In this document: in pieces, positions 1-8,000 of the stretch | Numbering within the stretch: the first letter of the stretch is position 1 | Layout of the letters: each line of letters opens with the position of its first letter | Assembly (NCBI RefSeq): GCF_001050195.2 | Contig: NZ_DF967965.1 | Span: 276,844 to 340,843 of the forward strand | Length of the DNA stretch: 64,000 nucleotides | Reading direction: 5' to 3' | Source of the DNA: Anaerolinea thermolimosa | GTDB lineage: Bacteria; Chloroflexota; Anaerolineae; Anaerolineales; Anaerolineaceae | The notes under the pieces: model-generated | Told to the model about the DNA's origin: nothing | Database searches by the model: none | What the model saw: the letters and a program-made list of their open reading frames with translations, nothing else | Program-made: the position numbers and the translations under genes

Positions 1-176
1 GGCAGGGAGGGGACGGTGGTGAGAGTCTGGCAGTGGGGCTGGCTGCACCCGGGTTCGAAGGTGGAGGTGGGGGTGGAGAAAGGGAACAGCCACGTTGTAC
101 AGGCGCTGAGCAAGAGGGGTAACGCCGCCCCCGTGATGAGAATCCCTATCCATGGAGAGAAAAGCGATTTCTTCAC
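1..176 (-). CDS. lipoprotein, N-terminal part, runs off the left edge
   Basis: The visible 58 codons start at GTG 176-174 and read a textbook lipoprotein signal: two lysines, a hydrophobic stretch and a lipobox LLSA-C with Cys 26, followed by a Thr/Ser/Pro-rich linker containing two further Cys. The GTG overlaps the TGA stop of the upstream ADP-ribosylglycohydrolase (GTGA), so the two genes are almost certainly translationally coupled in one operon. I see no strong Shine-Dalgarno sequence, which fits re-initiation. The functional domain lies outside the window, so no function can be given. The start choice rests on the overlap and on the signal peptide beginning directly after it. Confidence 0.7.
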   Translation of the reverse strand, partial: MKKSLFSPWIGILITGAALPLLLSACTTWLFPFSTPTSTFEPGCSQPHCQTLTTVPSL

Positions 177-1744
177 GATACCAGGTTCCCGTTTACCAGG
201 AGCACGGGTATCAGCATCACCGTTGGGCGCCCGACAACGGTAATTTCAACCGCAAAACGGATGACGTCACCCTGCACGTGGTCGGTAACCAGCTCAAAGG
301 CAGCCTCGGTGGCGGGCTGGTGAGCCAGCCAGGCGGTGGGGGCAAACAGGCTGCCATCGGCGGAAGGGAAGACCTGCCAGCCATCGGGCAGGTACCAGTG
401 AATACGCAGATGATCCTGAATTTTGTAAAGATTACGAATACGGAGGATTACTTTTTTGGATTGTCCGTCCCGCACCAGTGGATCGGCGCCGAGGTCCACA
501 GAAATTTCATAGAACGGGAATCGGTGGATCACAGCATGCAGGTTGCTGTAATCGGGTGGGGCGGAGGGGCGGGGCGTCAGGCTCTCCAGGGAGCGGATCG
601 AAGGCTCTCTGGCAAACAGGGAATCCGCCTGAAAGCCCGAAAGATCCGTTGCGGCTTCGGTCAGCTGTACGGGAAGGTGGAAGCCGGCCAGCACCTGCCG
701 GGCAATGGCCTCGGTGCGGCGAGTCATTTCGTCCACATCCTGGGGGAGCTGGTTGCCGAAATATCCCAGTTCTCCGAGGTTGAGGCAGGCGGTTTTAATT
801 TTTCGCCCGATGGGTTCGATCCAGCGCGGTGGAATGGCATGGAAGCCATTTAAAATGCCGAAGATCGATCCGGCAGTGGCGGCGGTGCAGTCGGTATCTT
901 CTCCGCAATTGACGGCAGTACAAACGGTGCGGGCAAAGTCATTTTCACCATATAGGAGAGCCAGCGCAAGCAGGCCAAGGTTGGAGGGAGCATCCCAGCC
1001 GCGTTTACCCTCGTGAAAACCTTTCTCGCGGTCGGGGAGCGAGGTGAGTTCAGGGACACCCGCGTGGCTGCTGCCGCGGAAGTGTTGCAAAATGAGATCG
1101 CGGGCGGCGTCCCAGGGTTGTCCTTCATCGTAAGCCTGCATGGCCAGGCGCACAGCCCCGGAGATGGCGCAATCGGTGGGGATGTAGGAAAGGCCGATTT
1201 CGATAAGCCTGCGCAGGTTGTGTTCGACAAAGGCGGCGCTTTCGAGTGTGGCGCAGAAGACAGCCGCAAAAGTCCCTTCTCCATCTCCGTGATCGAGGAT
1301 GGCATCCTGATAGGCATAATGAGCAGCCAGCTGAGGGCAACCGGGGGCAATGCACGCCCAGATTTCTGAACGAATAAAAGCTCCACAGCTATCCTTATAT
1401 TCGTTTTGGAAACTGCCCGAGTAGGGGGGCAACAGGCCCAGGCGCATGTTGTTTTTTGCCGTACCGTATTCGGCCCAGTGAGGGGTCACATAAATGCACC
1501 AGTATTCGGCCAGGGTGCGGGCATCCAGATGAATGCCCATTTCTTCCAGGGCTACCAGCCAGAGCAGTTGAATATCCAGATCGTCGTTAGGGAGGGGATC
1601 GCCGCCCAGATCCTGGGTGTAAAACGTCACCTGGTTGGTTTGCCGACGCCATTCGAAGGGGGCACCGAGCGTCCCGCCGATGTTTTTCCCCATCCAGCAA
1701 CCGAGCACCCTGTCACGATATTCCTGTAGATTGAGATAGATCAT
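173..1744 (-). CDS. ADP-ribosylglycohydrolase (DraG) family protein
   Basis: The 523-aa protein begins with the DraG-type motif GCWMGKNIGGTLGAPFE (about residues 16-32). It has an acidic NDDLDIQ segment near residue 54 and a DTDC-TAA motif near residue 284, which in this family helps hold the two Mg ions that activate water for cleaving ADP-ribosyl groups. The hydrolase core ends near residue 335. The last ~150 residues look like an all-beta extension that DraG itself lacks. No signal peptide is seen, so the protein is probably cytoplasmic. The substrate (ADP-ribosyl-Arg, ADP-ribose-phosphate or a nucleoside) cannot be told. The stop overlaps the start of a lipoprotein gene. Confidence 0.85.
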   Translation of the reverse strand: MIYLNLQEYRDRVLGCWMGKNIGGTLGAPFEWRRQTNQVTFYTQDLGGDPLPNDDLDIQLLWLVALEEMGIHLDARTLAEYWCIYVTPHWAEYGTAKNNMRLGLLPPYSGSFQNEYKDSCGAFIRSEIWACIAPGCPQLAAHYAYQDAILDHGDGEGTFAAVFCATLESAAFVEHNLRRLIEIGLSYIPTDCAISGAVRLAMQAYDEGQPWDAARDLILQHFRGSSHAGVPELTSLPDREKGFHEGKRGWDAPSNLGLLALALLYGENDFARTVCTAVNCGEDTDCTAATAGSIFGILNGFHAIPPRWIEPIGRKIKTACLNLGELGYFGNQLPQDVDEMTRRTEAIARQVLAGFHLPVQLTEAATDLSGFQADSLFAREPSIRSLESLTPRPSAPPDYSNLHAVIHRFPFYEISVDLGADPLVRDGQSKKVILRIRNLYKIQDHLRIHWYLPDGWQVFPSADGSLFAPTAWLAHQPATEAAFELVTDHVQGDVIRFAVEITVVGRPTVMLIPVLLVNGNLVS

Positions 1745-1875
1745 ACCAAACCTTCCGTGGGGAAGAAGAGCCCTGGTGAGAGAATTTTCATGCCCCTGAG
1801 AAAATGGAATGGAAGCGAACCTTATACTATTATATATCTATGGATGGACGGAAGGATGTGAATGTGGAGGGAAAG

Positions 1876-2841
1876 ATGGAGTGGACCTCAAGGGAAATCG
1901 TTCGACGGACGGTGTTGTTTCAGGGGGCACCCCGGTTGCCCTATGATTTTCCAGAACCTTACGGGAGTGATTTTCTCTGGGTGGGGCTTTCTCCTTCCCC
2001 GGATAACCGTCCCTCTTCAGGGCAAGATGAGTGGGGGGCTGTGTGGGCGAATAAGGGGTTTACTCAGCTCGGTGAGGTGAAGGATTTTCCGCTTAAGGAT
2101 TGGGCAGACTTTGAGCGCCTTAAAATTCCGGATATTCGTGAAGAGCGCCGCTGGCGTGTATTGGATGGTTTGCGCGAGCGAGCTGGCGATCGTTTTATTC
2201 TGGCTTCGGGCCTATCGATTTACGAGCGGGTGCATTTCATCCGTGGACTGGAAAACACCTGGATGGACATTTATGACGCCCCCGACCGGCTTGGTGAATT
2301 GCTTGACATCCTGGTGGATATGAATCTGTACGCCATTCAGCGGTATGCTGAGGCAGGCGCCGACGGCCTGATTTTTAGCGATGACTGGGGATTGCAAAAC
2401 CGTTTGATGATCTCTCCCCAGGCCTGGCGGCGAATCTGGAAACCGCGGTACGCGCGCATCTTTGGCGCGGCACGCGAAGCCGGTTTGCTGACTTTTCTGC
2501 ATTCATGCGGCTATATTGTGGATATTCTGGATGACTTGATCGAGATCGGGCTGCAGGTGATCCACATGGATCAGCAGGAAAACATGGGGTTGGAAACTCT
2601 GGGGGCACGGTTTGGGGGACGGTTAACTTTCTTTGCGCCAGTGGATATTCAAAAGACCATGGTGTACGGTACGCTGGATGAAATTCGTGCTTACTGCCGC
2701 AAAATGGCCGCACTGCTGGGTCGCCCGGAAGGTGGGTTCATTCCCAGGTGGTACACCGACCCGCGTGGGGCGGGTCATCGACCGGAGGCCATTCAGGCCA
2801 TGTGTGAAGAATTTTTAAAAATCGGCGCGCATGGGATTTGA
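1876..2841 (+). CDS. uroporphyrinogen decarboxylase (URO-D) family protein
   Basis: The 321-aa protein matches the URO-D/MtaA-CmuA-like fold family: an aromatic-rich N-terminus, DGLIFSDDWGLQ near the centre, and HSCGYIVDILDDLIEIG followed by a conserved C-terminal barrel half ending near PEAIQAM. In the methyltransferase branch the H-x-C-G motif binds zinc for corrinoid-linked methyl transfer. True HemE lacks it, so this is more likely a methyltransferase-like paralogue than a heme enzyme. ATG 1876 is preferred over in-frame ATGs at 1804 and 1840 because GGAGGGA lies just upstream and family homology starts there. It is divergent from the DraG-like gene, with a sugar or one-carbon context unproven. 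Confidence 0.78.
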   Translation: MEWTSREIVRRTVLFQGAPRLPYDFPEPYGSDFLWVGLSPSPDNRPSSGQDEWGAVWANKGFTQLGEVKDFPLKDWADFERLKIPDIREERRWRVLDGLRERAGDRFILASGLSIYERVHFIRGLENTWMDIYDAPDRLGELLDILVDMNLYAIQRYAEAGADGLIFSDDWGLQNRLMISPQAWRRIWKPRYARIFGAAREAGLLTFLHSCGYIVDILDDLIEIGLQVIHMDQQENMGLETLGARFGGRLTFFAPVDIQKTMVYGTLDEIRAYCRKMAALLGRPEGGFIPRWYTDPRGAGHRPEAIQAMCEEFLKIGAHGI

Positions 2842-2939
2842 ATTGTGATAGGATAAAGAAACCAGAACCAGCGCATGCCACGATCTCCGGCGCTTCTGGT
2901 CGTTATTGCCTTTCCAGGTGGATCGAAAGGAGAGGTTTT

Positions 2940-3404
2940 ATGGTTCGGGTGAAGTATCCAGCGCTGGCAGGAATCGTTCTGGGAATGATCCTGGCGGTGG
3001 GCATGGCGGCATGTGGAGGAAAGCCTGCCGCTGAAGAGCCTGCGCGTCCGTTGAATCCCGGTGGGGCAGGTGAGGCGGTCAATCTGAAGGGTGATCCCGT
3101 CAAAGGGGCAGAGATTTTCCAGGCGAACTGTGTTTCGTGCCACGGGGAAGAAGGAAAAGGAGGGGTGGCTAACCCGGGCTCTGACGATGGCGAGGTGCCT
3201 GCGTTAAACCCGATTGACCCGACGCTCGTGAGCCAGGATGCCAAAACCTTTGCCACCAATATCGACCTGTTCCTGGAACATGGGTCGACTCCGGCAGGGA
3301 GCAGCCCTGCCCTTTCGATGCCGAAATTTGGCGATGACGGGATGCTTCAGCCGCAAGAAATTGCGGATGTGATTGCGTATGTAATCCAGCTCAATCAAAA
3401 GTAA
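2940..3404 (+). CDS. c-type cytochrome, membrane-anchored lipoprotein
   Basis: The 154-aa precursor has a lipoprotein-like signal (Cys 25 after GMAA), a short Pro-rich linker and one class I cytochrome c domain. Heme attachment is CVSCH, and the likely axial Met lies in SMPKFG. An electron-carrier role outside the membrane is inferred. ATG 2940 has a strong AAAGGAGAGG site. An in-frame extension upstream overlaps the end of the URO-D gene and is rejected. The gene could supply electrons to, or accept them from, the nitrite reductase or oxidase encoded further along, but that is only suggested by shared content. Confidence 0.88.
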   Translation: MVRVKYPALAGIVLGMILAVGMAACGGKPAAEEPARPLNPGGAGEAVNLKGDPVKGAEIFQANCVSCHGEEGKGGVANPGSDDGEVPALNPIDPTLVSQDAKTFATNIDLFLEHGSTPAGSSPALSMPKFGDDGMLQPQEIADVIAYVIQLNQK

Positions 3405-3430
3405 GTCTCCCGTTTCTGCCTCCTTCCGGC

Positions 3431-3442
3431 TATAATCGGGGC
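3431..3442 (+). promoter_or_regulatory. -10 box of a leaderless promoter
   Basis: A consensus TATAAT (3431-3436) ends 6 nt before the ATG of the LysM gene at 3443, and there is no Shine-Dalgarno sequence. Transcription would begin at or next to the start codon. Confidence 0.55.
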
Positions 3443-3976
3443 ATGTTTTTCCGCATGCCCCGATATTTTTGGATCTCTTTGCTGGTGCTCCCGCTGTTGT
3501 GGCTGGGCCGGGTGAACCACGCCGCGGCACAGGGTATTCCTACCTCGACGCCGATGCCCGATGGTGCGATTGTTCACATCGTAGCGGAGGGAGAAAGCCT
3601 GGCGATGATCGCGGCCTCGTATGGGGTCAGTATGGAAGAAATTCGCGGCCTGAATGGCATGGCCCCCACCTCGAACCTGATTTTTCCCGGCCAGAAGTTA
3701 ATCATCCGGCTGGCGCCAACCGTTACTCTCACCCCCACCATTACACCGGTAACACCACGGCCTACCCGCACGCCAACGCCGGTCACGCCGACCCGCACGC
3801 CTGTTCCCACGCGCACTCCTTTGCCAACTTTCACCCCTACCCCCACTCTTTCGCCCCTGATTGCGGCTTCAACGGAGCTGGTAACCCACTTCCGGCGCCC
3901 TTTGCTGATCGGGATGATTGTGGTATGCGCGCTGGGGCTGGTCTGGACAATCTGGGCGGGTTTCCGCAAGTCGTGA
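3443..3976 (+). CDS. LysM-domain protein with C-terminal membrane anchor
   Basis: The 177-aa protein has an N-terminal signal/TM segment (about 8-28) and one LysM domain (about 43-90: HIVAEGESLAMIAASYGVS... LNGM... IFPGQKLII). A Thr/Pro linker of TPTP-type repeats (about 93-140) and a C-terminal TM helix (about 152-172) follow. LysM binds N-acetylglucosamine polymers, so cell-wall or envelope attachment is likely. The linker style recurs in several proteins of this window. The gene converges on phaR with only 3 bp between the stops, and no terminator is visible. Its promoter is leaderless in form. Confidence 0.82.
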   Translation: MFFRMPRYFWISLLVLPLLWLGRVNHAAAQGIPTSTPMPDGAIVHIVAEGESLAMIAASYGVSMEEIRGLNGMAPTSNLIFPGQKLIIRLAPTVTLTPTITPVTPRPTRTPTPVTPTRTPVPTRTPLPTFTPTPTLSPLIAASTELVTHFRRPLLIGMIVVCALGLVWTIWAGFRKS

Positions 3977-3979
3977 AAA

Positions 3980-4516
3980 TTACAAATTCTGGCGGAGCGA
4001 TTCCAGCTCCTGTTCTAACTGTTCTACTTGCCGCAGGAGCTTCTGAAGGTCGGGTGCGCGGTTCTGTGGTTCATTGAGGGGCCGCTCAGGAGAAAAACGG
4101 GTTGACTCCCAGCGGTGGGCGGGGTCAAGTAAAAGGTCAAGTAAGCGCGAAGCCTCAGACACTGCCAGTTTTTCTTCCAGCACCAGGTTTTCGACCCGAC
4201 GGCGGATTTCGTCTTCGACCATGCCCTGAGGGTCAAATGCGGCCAGAAGCCGGGCACGTATGGTTTCCAGGGTTTCATCGCCGGTGCGGATCAGATGGGT
4301 GAGCACGGCGCGGGGGAGCAGCTCACCCAGTTTTTTTTCTTCCTGAAAAAGGATTTGCATCAGTGTGAGCGAGGTCAGGTCGCGACCGGTGAGATGATCC
4401 ACCACCCTGACTTCCTCCCCGCGCCGGATGAATTCTGCAACATCCTCAAGGGTGACGTACTGCCCGGACTGGGTATCGTAAAGTTTGCGGTTGGCGTAAC
4501 GTTTAATCAGCGGCAT
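3980..4516 (-). CDS. phaR: PhaR-type polyhydroxyalkanoate regulator
   Basis: The first ~60 residues match the PHB/PHA accumulation regulator DNA-binding domain: KRYANRKLYDTQSGQYVTLED, then VVDHLTGRDLT and a LMQILFQEE segment. The remaining ~115 residues are charged and helical with a heptad-rich end (RQVEQLEQELESLRQNL), probably for oligomerisation or granule contact. In known systems PhaR represses phasin genes and is released when it binds nascent PHA. The gene follows the phasin-like gene by one base, so the pair shares the promoter-operator at 4881-4931. No PHA synthase is visible here, so an actual PHA role is inferred. Confidence 0.85.
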   Translation of the reverse strand: MPLIKRYANRKLYDTQSGQYVTLEDVAEFIRRGEEVRVVDHLTGRDLTSLTLMQILFQEEKKLGELLPRAVLTHLIRTGDETLETIRARLLAAFDPQGMVEDEIRRRVENLVLEEKLAVSEASRLLDLLLDPAHRWESTRFSPERPLNEPQNRAPDLQKLLRQVEQLEQELESLRQNL

Positions 4517-4517
4517 G

Positions 4518-4862
4518 TCACTTTTCAGAGGCTTTTTTCAGCTCCTCGATCTGCCGACTCAGTTCAGCGATGCGTGCGGCAAGGGCTTCGATGTCTGCCC
4601 GGGTGATGGGGGTGGCGCCGCTGGTCTTCTGTTCCTGCTGGCGCCGTTCGCGTTCGATCTTCTCGCGGCGCTCCATCACCTCGCGCACCAGCTTGCGGGC
4701 ATCGGCTTCGGCCATTTCACCACGCTCGACCAGCCGGTCCATAAAGGCCGAGAGTTCGTCCTGGGCCAGCGAAGCTGCGCCAATGGCGGCGAGTAAGAGG
4801 GTGCGGGTGGCTTCGTAAAGCGAGCCCCGAACTTTACTCTTTTCTTCTTTTTCTGCAGTCAT
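4518..4862 (-). CDS. phasin-like coiled-coil protein
   Basis: The 114-aa protein has a short amphipathic segment (YEATRTLLLAAIGAASLAQDELSAF) followed by a long charged coiled coil (about 40-114), the pattern of phasin/PHA granule-associated proteins. ATG 4862 is chosen over an in-frame TTG four codons upstream because GGAGG lies 5 nt before the ATG and would be inside the longer form. It is the first gene of the pair with phaR, driven by a consensus promoter overlapped by a dyad. Granule binding is inferred from shape and neighbour rather than from a strict sequence match. Confidence 0.7.
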   Translation of the reverse strand: MTAEKEEKSKVRGSLYEATRTLLLAAIGAASLAQDELSAFMDRLVERGEMAEADARKLVREVMERREKIERERRQQEQKTSGATPITRADIEALAARIAELSRQIEELKKASEK

Positions 4863-4880
4863 TTTATCCTCCAATTCTCA

Positions 4881-4931
4881 TGACGCGATGCGTTATTACA
4901 CTCATTATAACGCGTCGCGTCATCCTGTCAA
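4881..4931 (-). promoter_or_regulatory. consensus promoter overlapped by 16-bp dyad operator (phasin-phaR)
   Basis: On the minus strand there is TTGACA (4926-4931), a 16-bp spacer and TATAAT (4904-4909). A dyad overlaps it: TGACGCGATGCGTTAT at 4881-4896 pairs with 4907-4922 at 15 of 16 positions across a 10-bp centre. One arm covers the spacer and the other the start region, the classic layout of a repressor site. PhaR autoregulation is the natural guess. Confidence 0.75.
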
Positions 4932-4961
4932 GCATCTGTAAAGCATGAACGGTGGGGTTTA

Positions 4962-4970
4962 TGCTATACT
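4962..4970 (+). promoter_or_regulatory. extended -10 promoter of the diguanylate cyclase gene
   Basis: TGCTATACT (4962-4970) is an extended -10 element about 50 nt upstream of ATG 5022. No good -35 element is visible. Confidence 0.45.
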
Positions 4971-5021
4971 GGATTTAAAGTCAGCCATTTCGGCGCTTCT
5001 CTTCTTTTTCTATCACACTGC

Positions 5022-8000
5022 ATGAATGTTCGTATCCGGTTTTCCTGGCTGGTAGTCTTCAGCTTGCTGGCGGCATTGCTGGCGAGCTTTTTTTCACAAT
5101 GGTATCAGACGAATCGCCAGATTGCCGTTCTCAAACAGACCTTTGCCGAGAGCGAGCAAGAGGTAACGCATGCCGTTGTAGATGCGCTCACGGATTCGAT
5201 TCAATGGGATAACTGGGGGCTGGTGGTGCGGCAGGTAGGCTGGCTGCAACAGGCTACCCGTGCCCAGCGCCTGATGCTGTTGCGAGAAAACGGTCAGGTG
5301 ATTGTGGAAAGCCGCAGCGGTGGCATGGATGATCCGCTCCCCGCGGCGTTGATCACCGAGGCGCTGGATCAAGGACATGCCTTTCGGTGGAAACCGAAGG
5401 GTGATGTTTTACAGGTTGCGGTTCGAATTCCTGCGGAAAACCCTCAACAGGCGCGCCTCTTACTTCGCGAAGTTACCCTGCAGCCTGAACTGCTCGATGT
5501 CCGCTTGATGCAGTTTGAAGGCATTCTGCGGAGCGTGCTGCTGGCGTTGGTGCTCGGTTTTGCTGCTGTGGGGCTGCTCTGGACGATGAGCGTGCTTCCG
5601 CTCGGGCGTCTGCATGACCTGGCGCTGAGAATTTCGCAGGGCGACTGGCAATTGCGAGCCGGGCCGCATGCCCTGGCCGAGCTGGATGATCTGAGCCGGG
5701 CGCTCAACCAGATGCTCGATCGGATTGAAGAGCAACAGCGGGAACTGGAGGCGTTGAACCGCAGTCTGGAGCTTACGGTAGCCGAACGTACGGCTGAACT
5801 GGAACAGGCTAACCGGGACCTGGCGCAGCGGGCGGCTGGTCTGGAAATGCTTAACCGCGTTATCGCCAGTGCGTCGTCGGCTTTTACGGTGCATGAGCTG
5901 GCCGAAAATTCTCTGCGCCTGATTTTACCCACCCTGGGGGCGGAATTTGGGTGGATCGTGCTGGACGGGAAGGTGGTGGCGGCAAGTTACCCGGAAGAAT
6001 TCCGCCAGCTGGCCGATCAGGTGATGGGATATGTCCATACTCATTACGATGTTCGGCTGGCTGTGCAGGATTGGATGAAAGATGCGCTTCCTCCCGAACA
6101 GGCTTTTTATGCCAGAGACATTGTGCAAAACCGCATCCGCACTTCGGTCAGCATGGCGATTCGCGCCGGTCAGCAGGCCATCGGGCGGATTGACCTGGCC
6201 AGTTTACAGCCACGGCAGTGGGTAGAAACCGATCTTCACTTGCTGGAGATCATTGGCCAGCAACTGGGGGTGGCCTTCCAGCGGCTGCAGGATTTCCAGG
6301 AAAGCCGTGAAAATTCACGGCTGATGAGCCGACTGGCAGGGCTGGCCAGCCTTTTAAATCGCCCGTTGAGCGTTAACGAAGTGATCGATACCATCGGAAA
6401 TGGCCTGATCGATCTTTCGGGTGCTTCACGGGCGGCAATCTTCCAGCGCGATTCCGAAGGAACCCTGAGCGCGTTGTGGACGCATCATTTACCTGCCCGC
6501 CTGGTGCGTTCACTTCTCGCCCGTGAGAAAGCCTCTCCGGGGTTCTTTTTGCCGGTCAGCCCAGCGCCCGAAGTGATAGAGTGCCTGGATGCGCTCCCCG
6601 AAGAACCGCGTTCCTTCTGGCAACAGGCAGGCGGGGGAATTCAGGGGTACGCTGCCTGGCCACTGGCAACCGGTGGAGACCCGATGGTTAGCCTGGTCTG
6701 CTTCCATGACCGCCCGGTGGCATACAGCGCTATCCAGAAAGAGGTGCTGGAGGCCTTTTCGCGCCAGGCGGCGATTGCCCTGCGGAATGCCCGTCTGCTC
6801 CAGGCCGAACACGAACAACGCGTGCTGGCTGAAGCTCTGCGCGATGTAACAGCTGCACTTTCCAGTACACTGGAGTTTGAAGAGGTCATTGACCGCCTGC
6901 TGGAAAACCTGGAAAAGGTGGTTGCCCACGATGGCGCCAACCTGATGATGCTGGAAGACGACATGTTGCGAATGGTGCGAAAGCGGGGGAGATCGCAACT
7001 GGAACCCCAGGCCCGGGAGTGGCGCTATCCACTCAGCCAGTTTAAAGTGATGGAGCGTGCCTATTCCACCGGCCAGGTGGTCATCATACCCGATACCTGG
7101 CGCGAATCAGAATGGGTGCACCAGCCAGAATCGAGCTGGATTCGCTCTTTTGCAACGGCTCCGGTGCACTCGCGCGGGAAGGTGATTGGCTTTGTCAATG
7201 TAAGCAGTGCTCAACCGGGGTTCTACCACGAAAAACACAGTGAACCGTTACAGGCCTTTGCCAATCAGGCCTCTGTGGCGATGGAGAATGCCCGGTTGTA
7301 TCAGGCCACACGCACCCAGGCGGAAGAGACCAACACGCTGTTGCGTGCCCTGGCGCCCCTGTTTGCCGCCGGGAGTGACCTGGCCACAGTGGCGGAAGAA
7401 ATTACCCGGGCAATGGTGCAGGAATTCAACCGTGCTCATTGTGGCCTTCTGCTGGTTGACCGAGAGCGTCAGCAATTGAATCTGTTCCGTGAAGGGGGAG
7501 ATATGCCCCTGGGTTCTTTTTCGCTCCCCCTGGATGGCCCCGGCCTGACGGTGGCAGCGGTTAGAAGCGGAGAAGTGGTGTATGCACCGGATGTATCGCG
7601 TGACCCGCGTTATATTAATGCCGATCCACATATTCGTTCGGAACTGGTTGTGCCATTGATTGCCGGTGGCGAGGTGATTGGCGCACTCAACCTGGAAAGC
7701 CCTGAACTGGACGCCTTTGACGAGAGCCGCCGGCGCATGCTGGTTACCTTTGCCGAGCGGGCCGCCTGGGTGGTGGCCAATGCCCAGCTCCTCGAGTCCA
7801 CGCGGAAAACGGCGCGCCAATTAATGCTGCTGAATGAGATCACTCAGCTGGCACTGGCAGGGGGAGAGGCCTCAGGTGTGCTGAAGGAGGTGATTCGCCG
7901 GGTGGCGGCGCTGGTAGACGCCGATGGGGCGTATATGACGGCCTGGGAGGAGGAGACGAGGCAAACGATCCCTCTGGCGGCATACGGGCCGAATGCTGAT

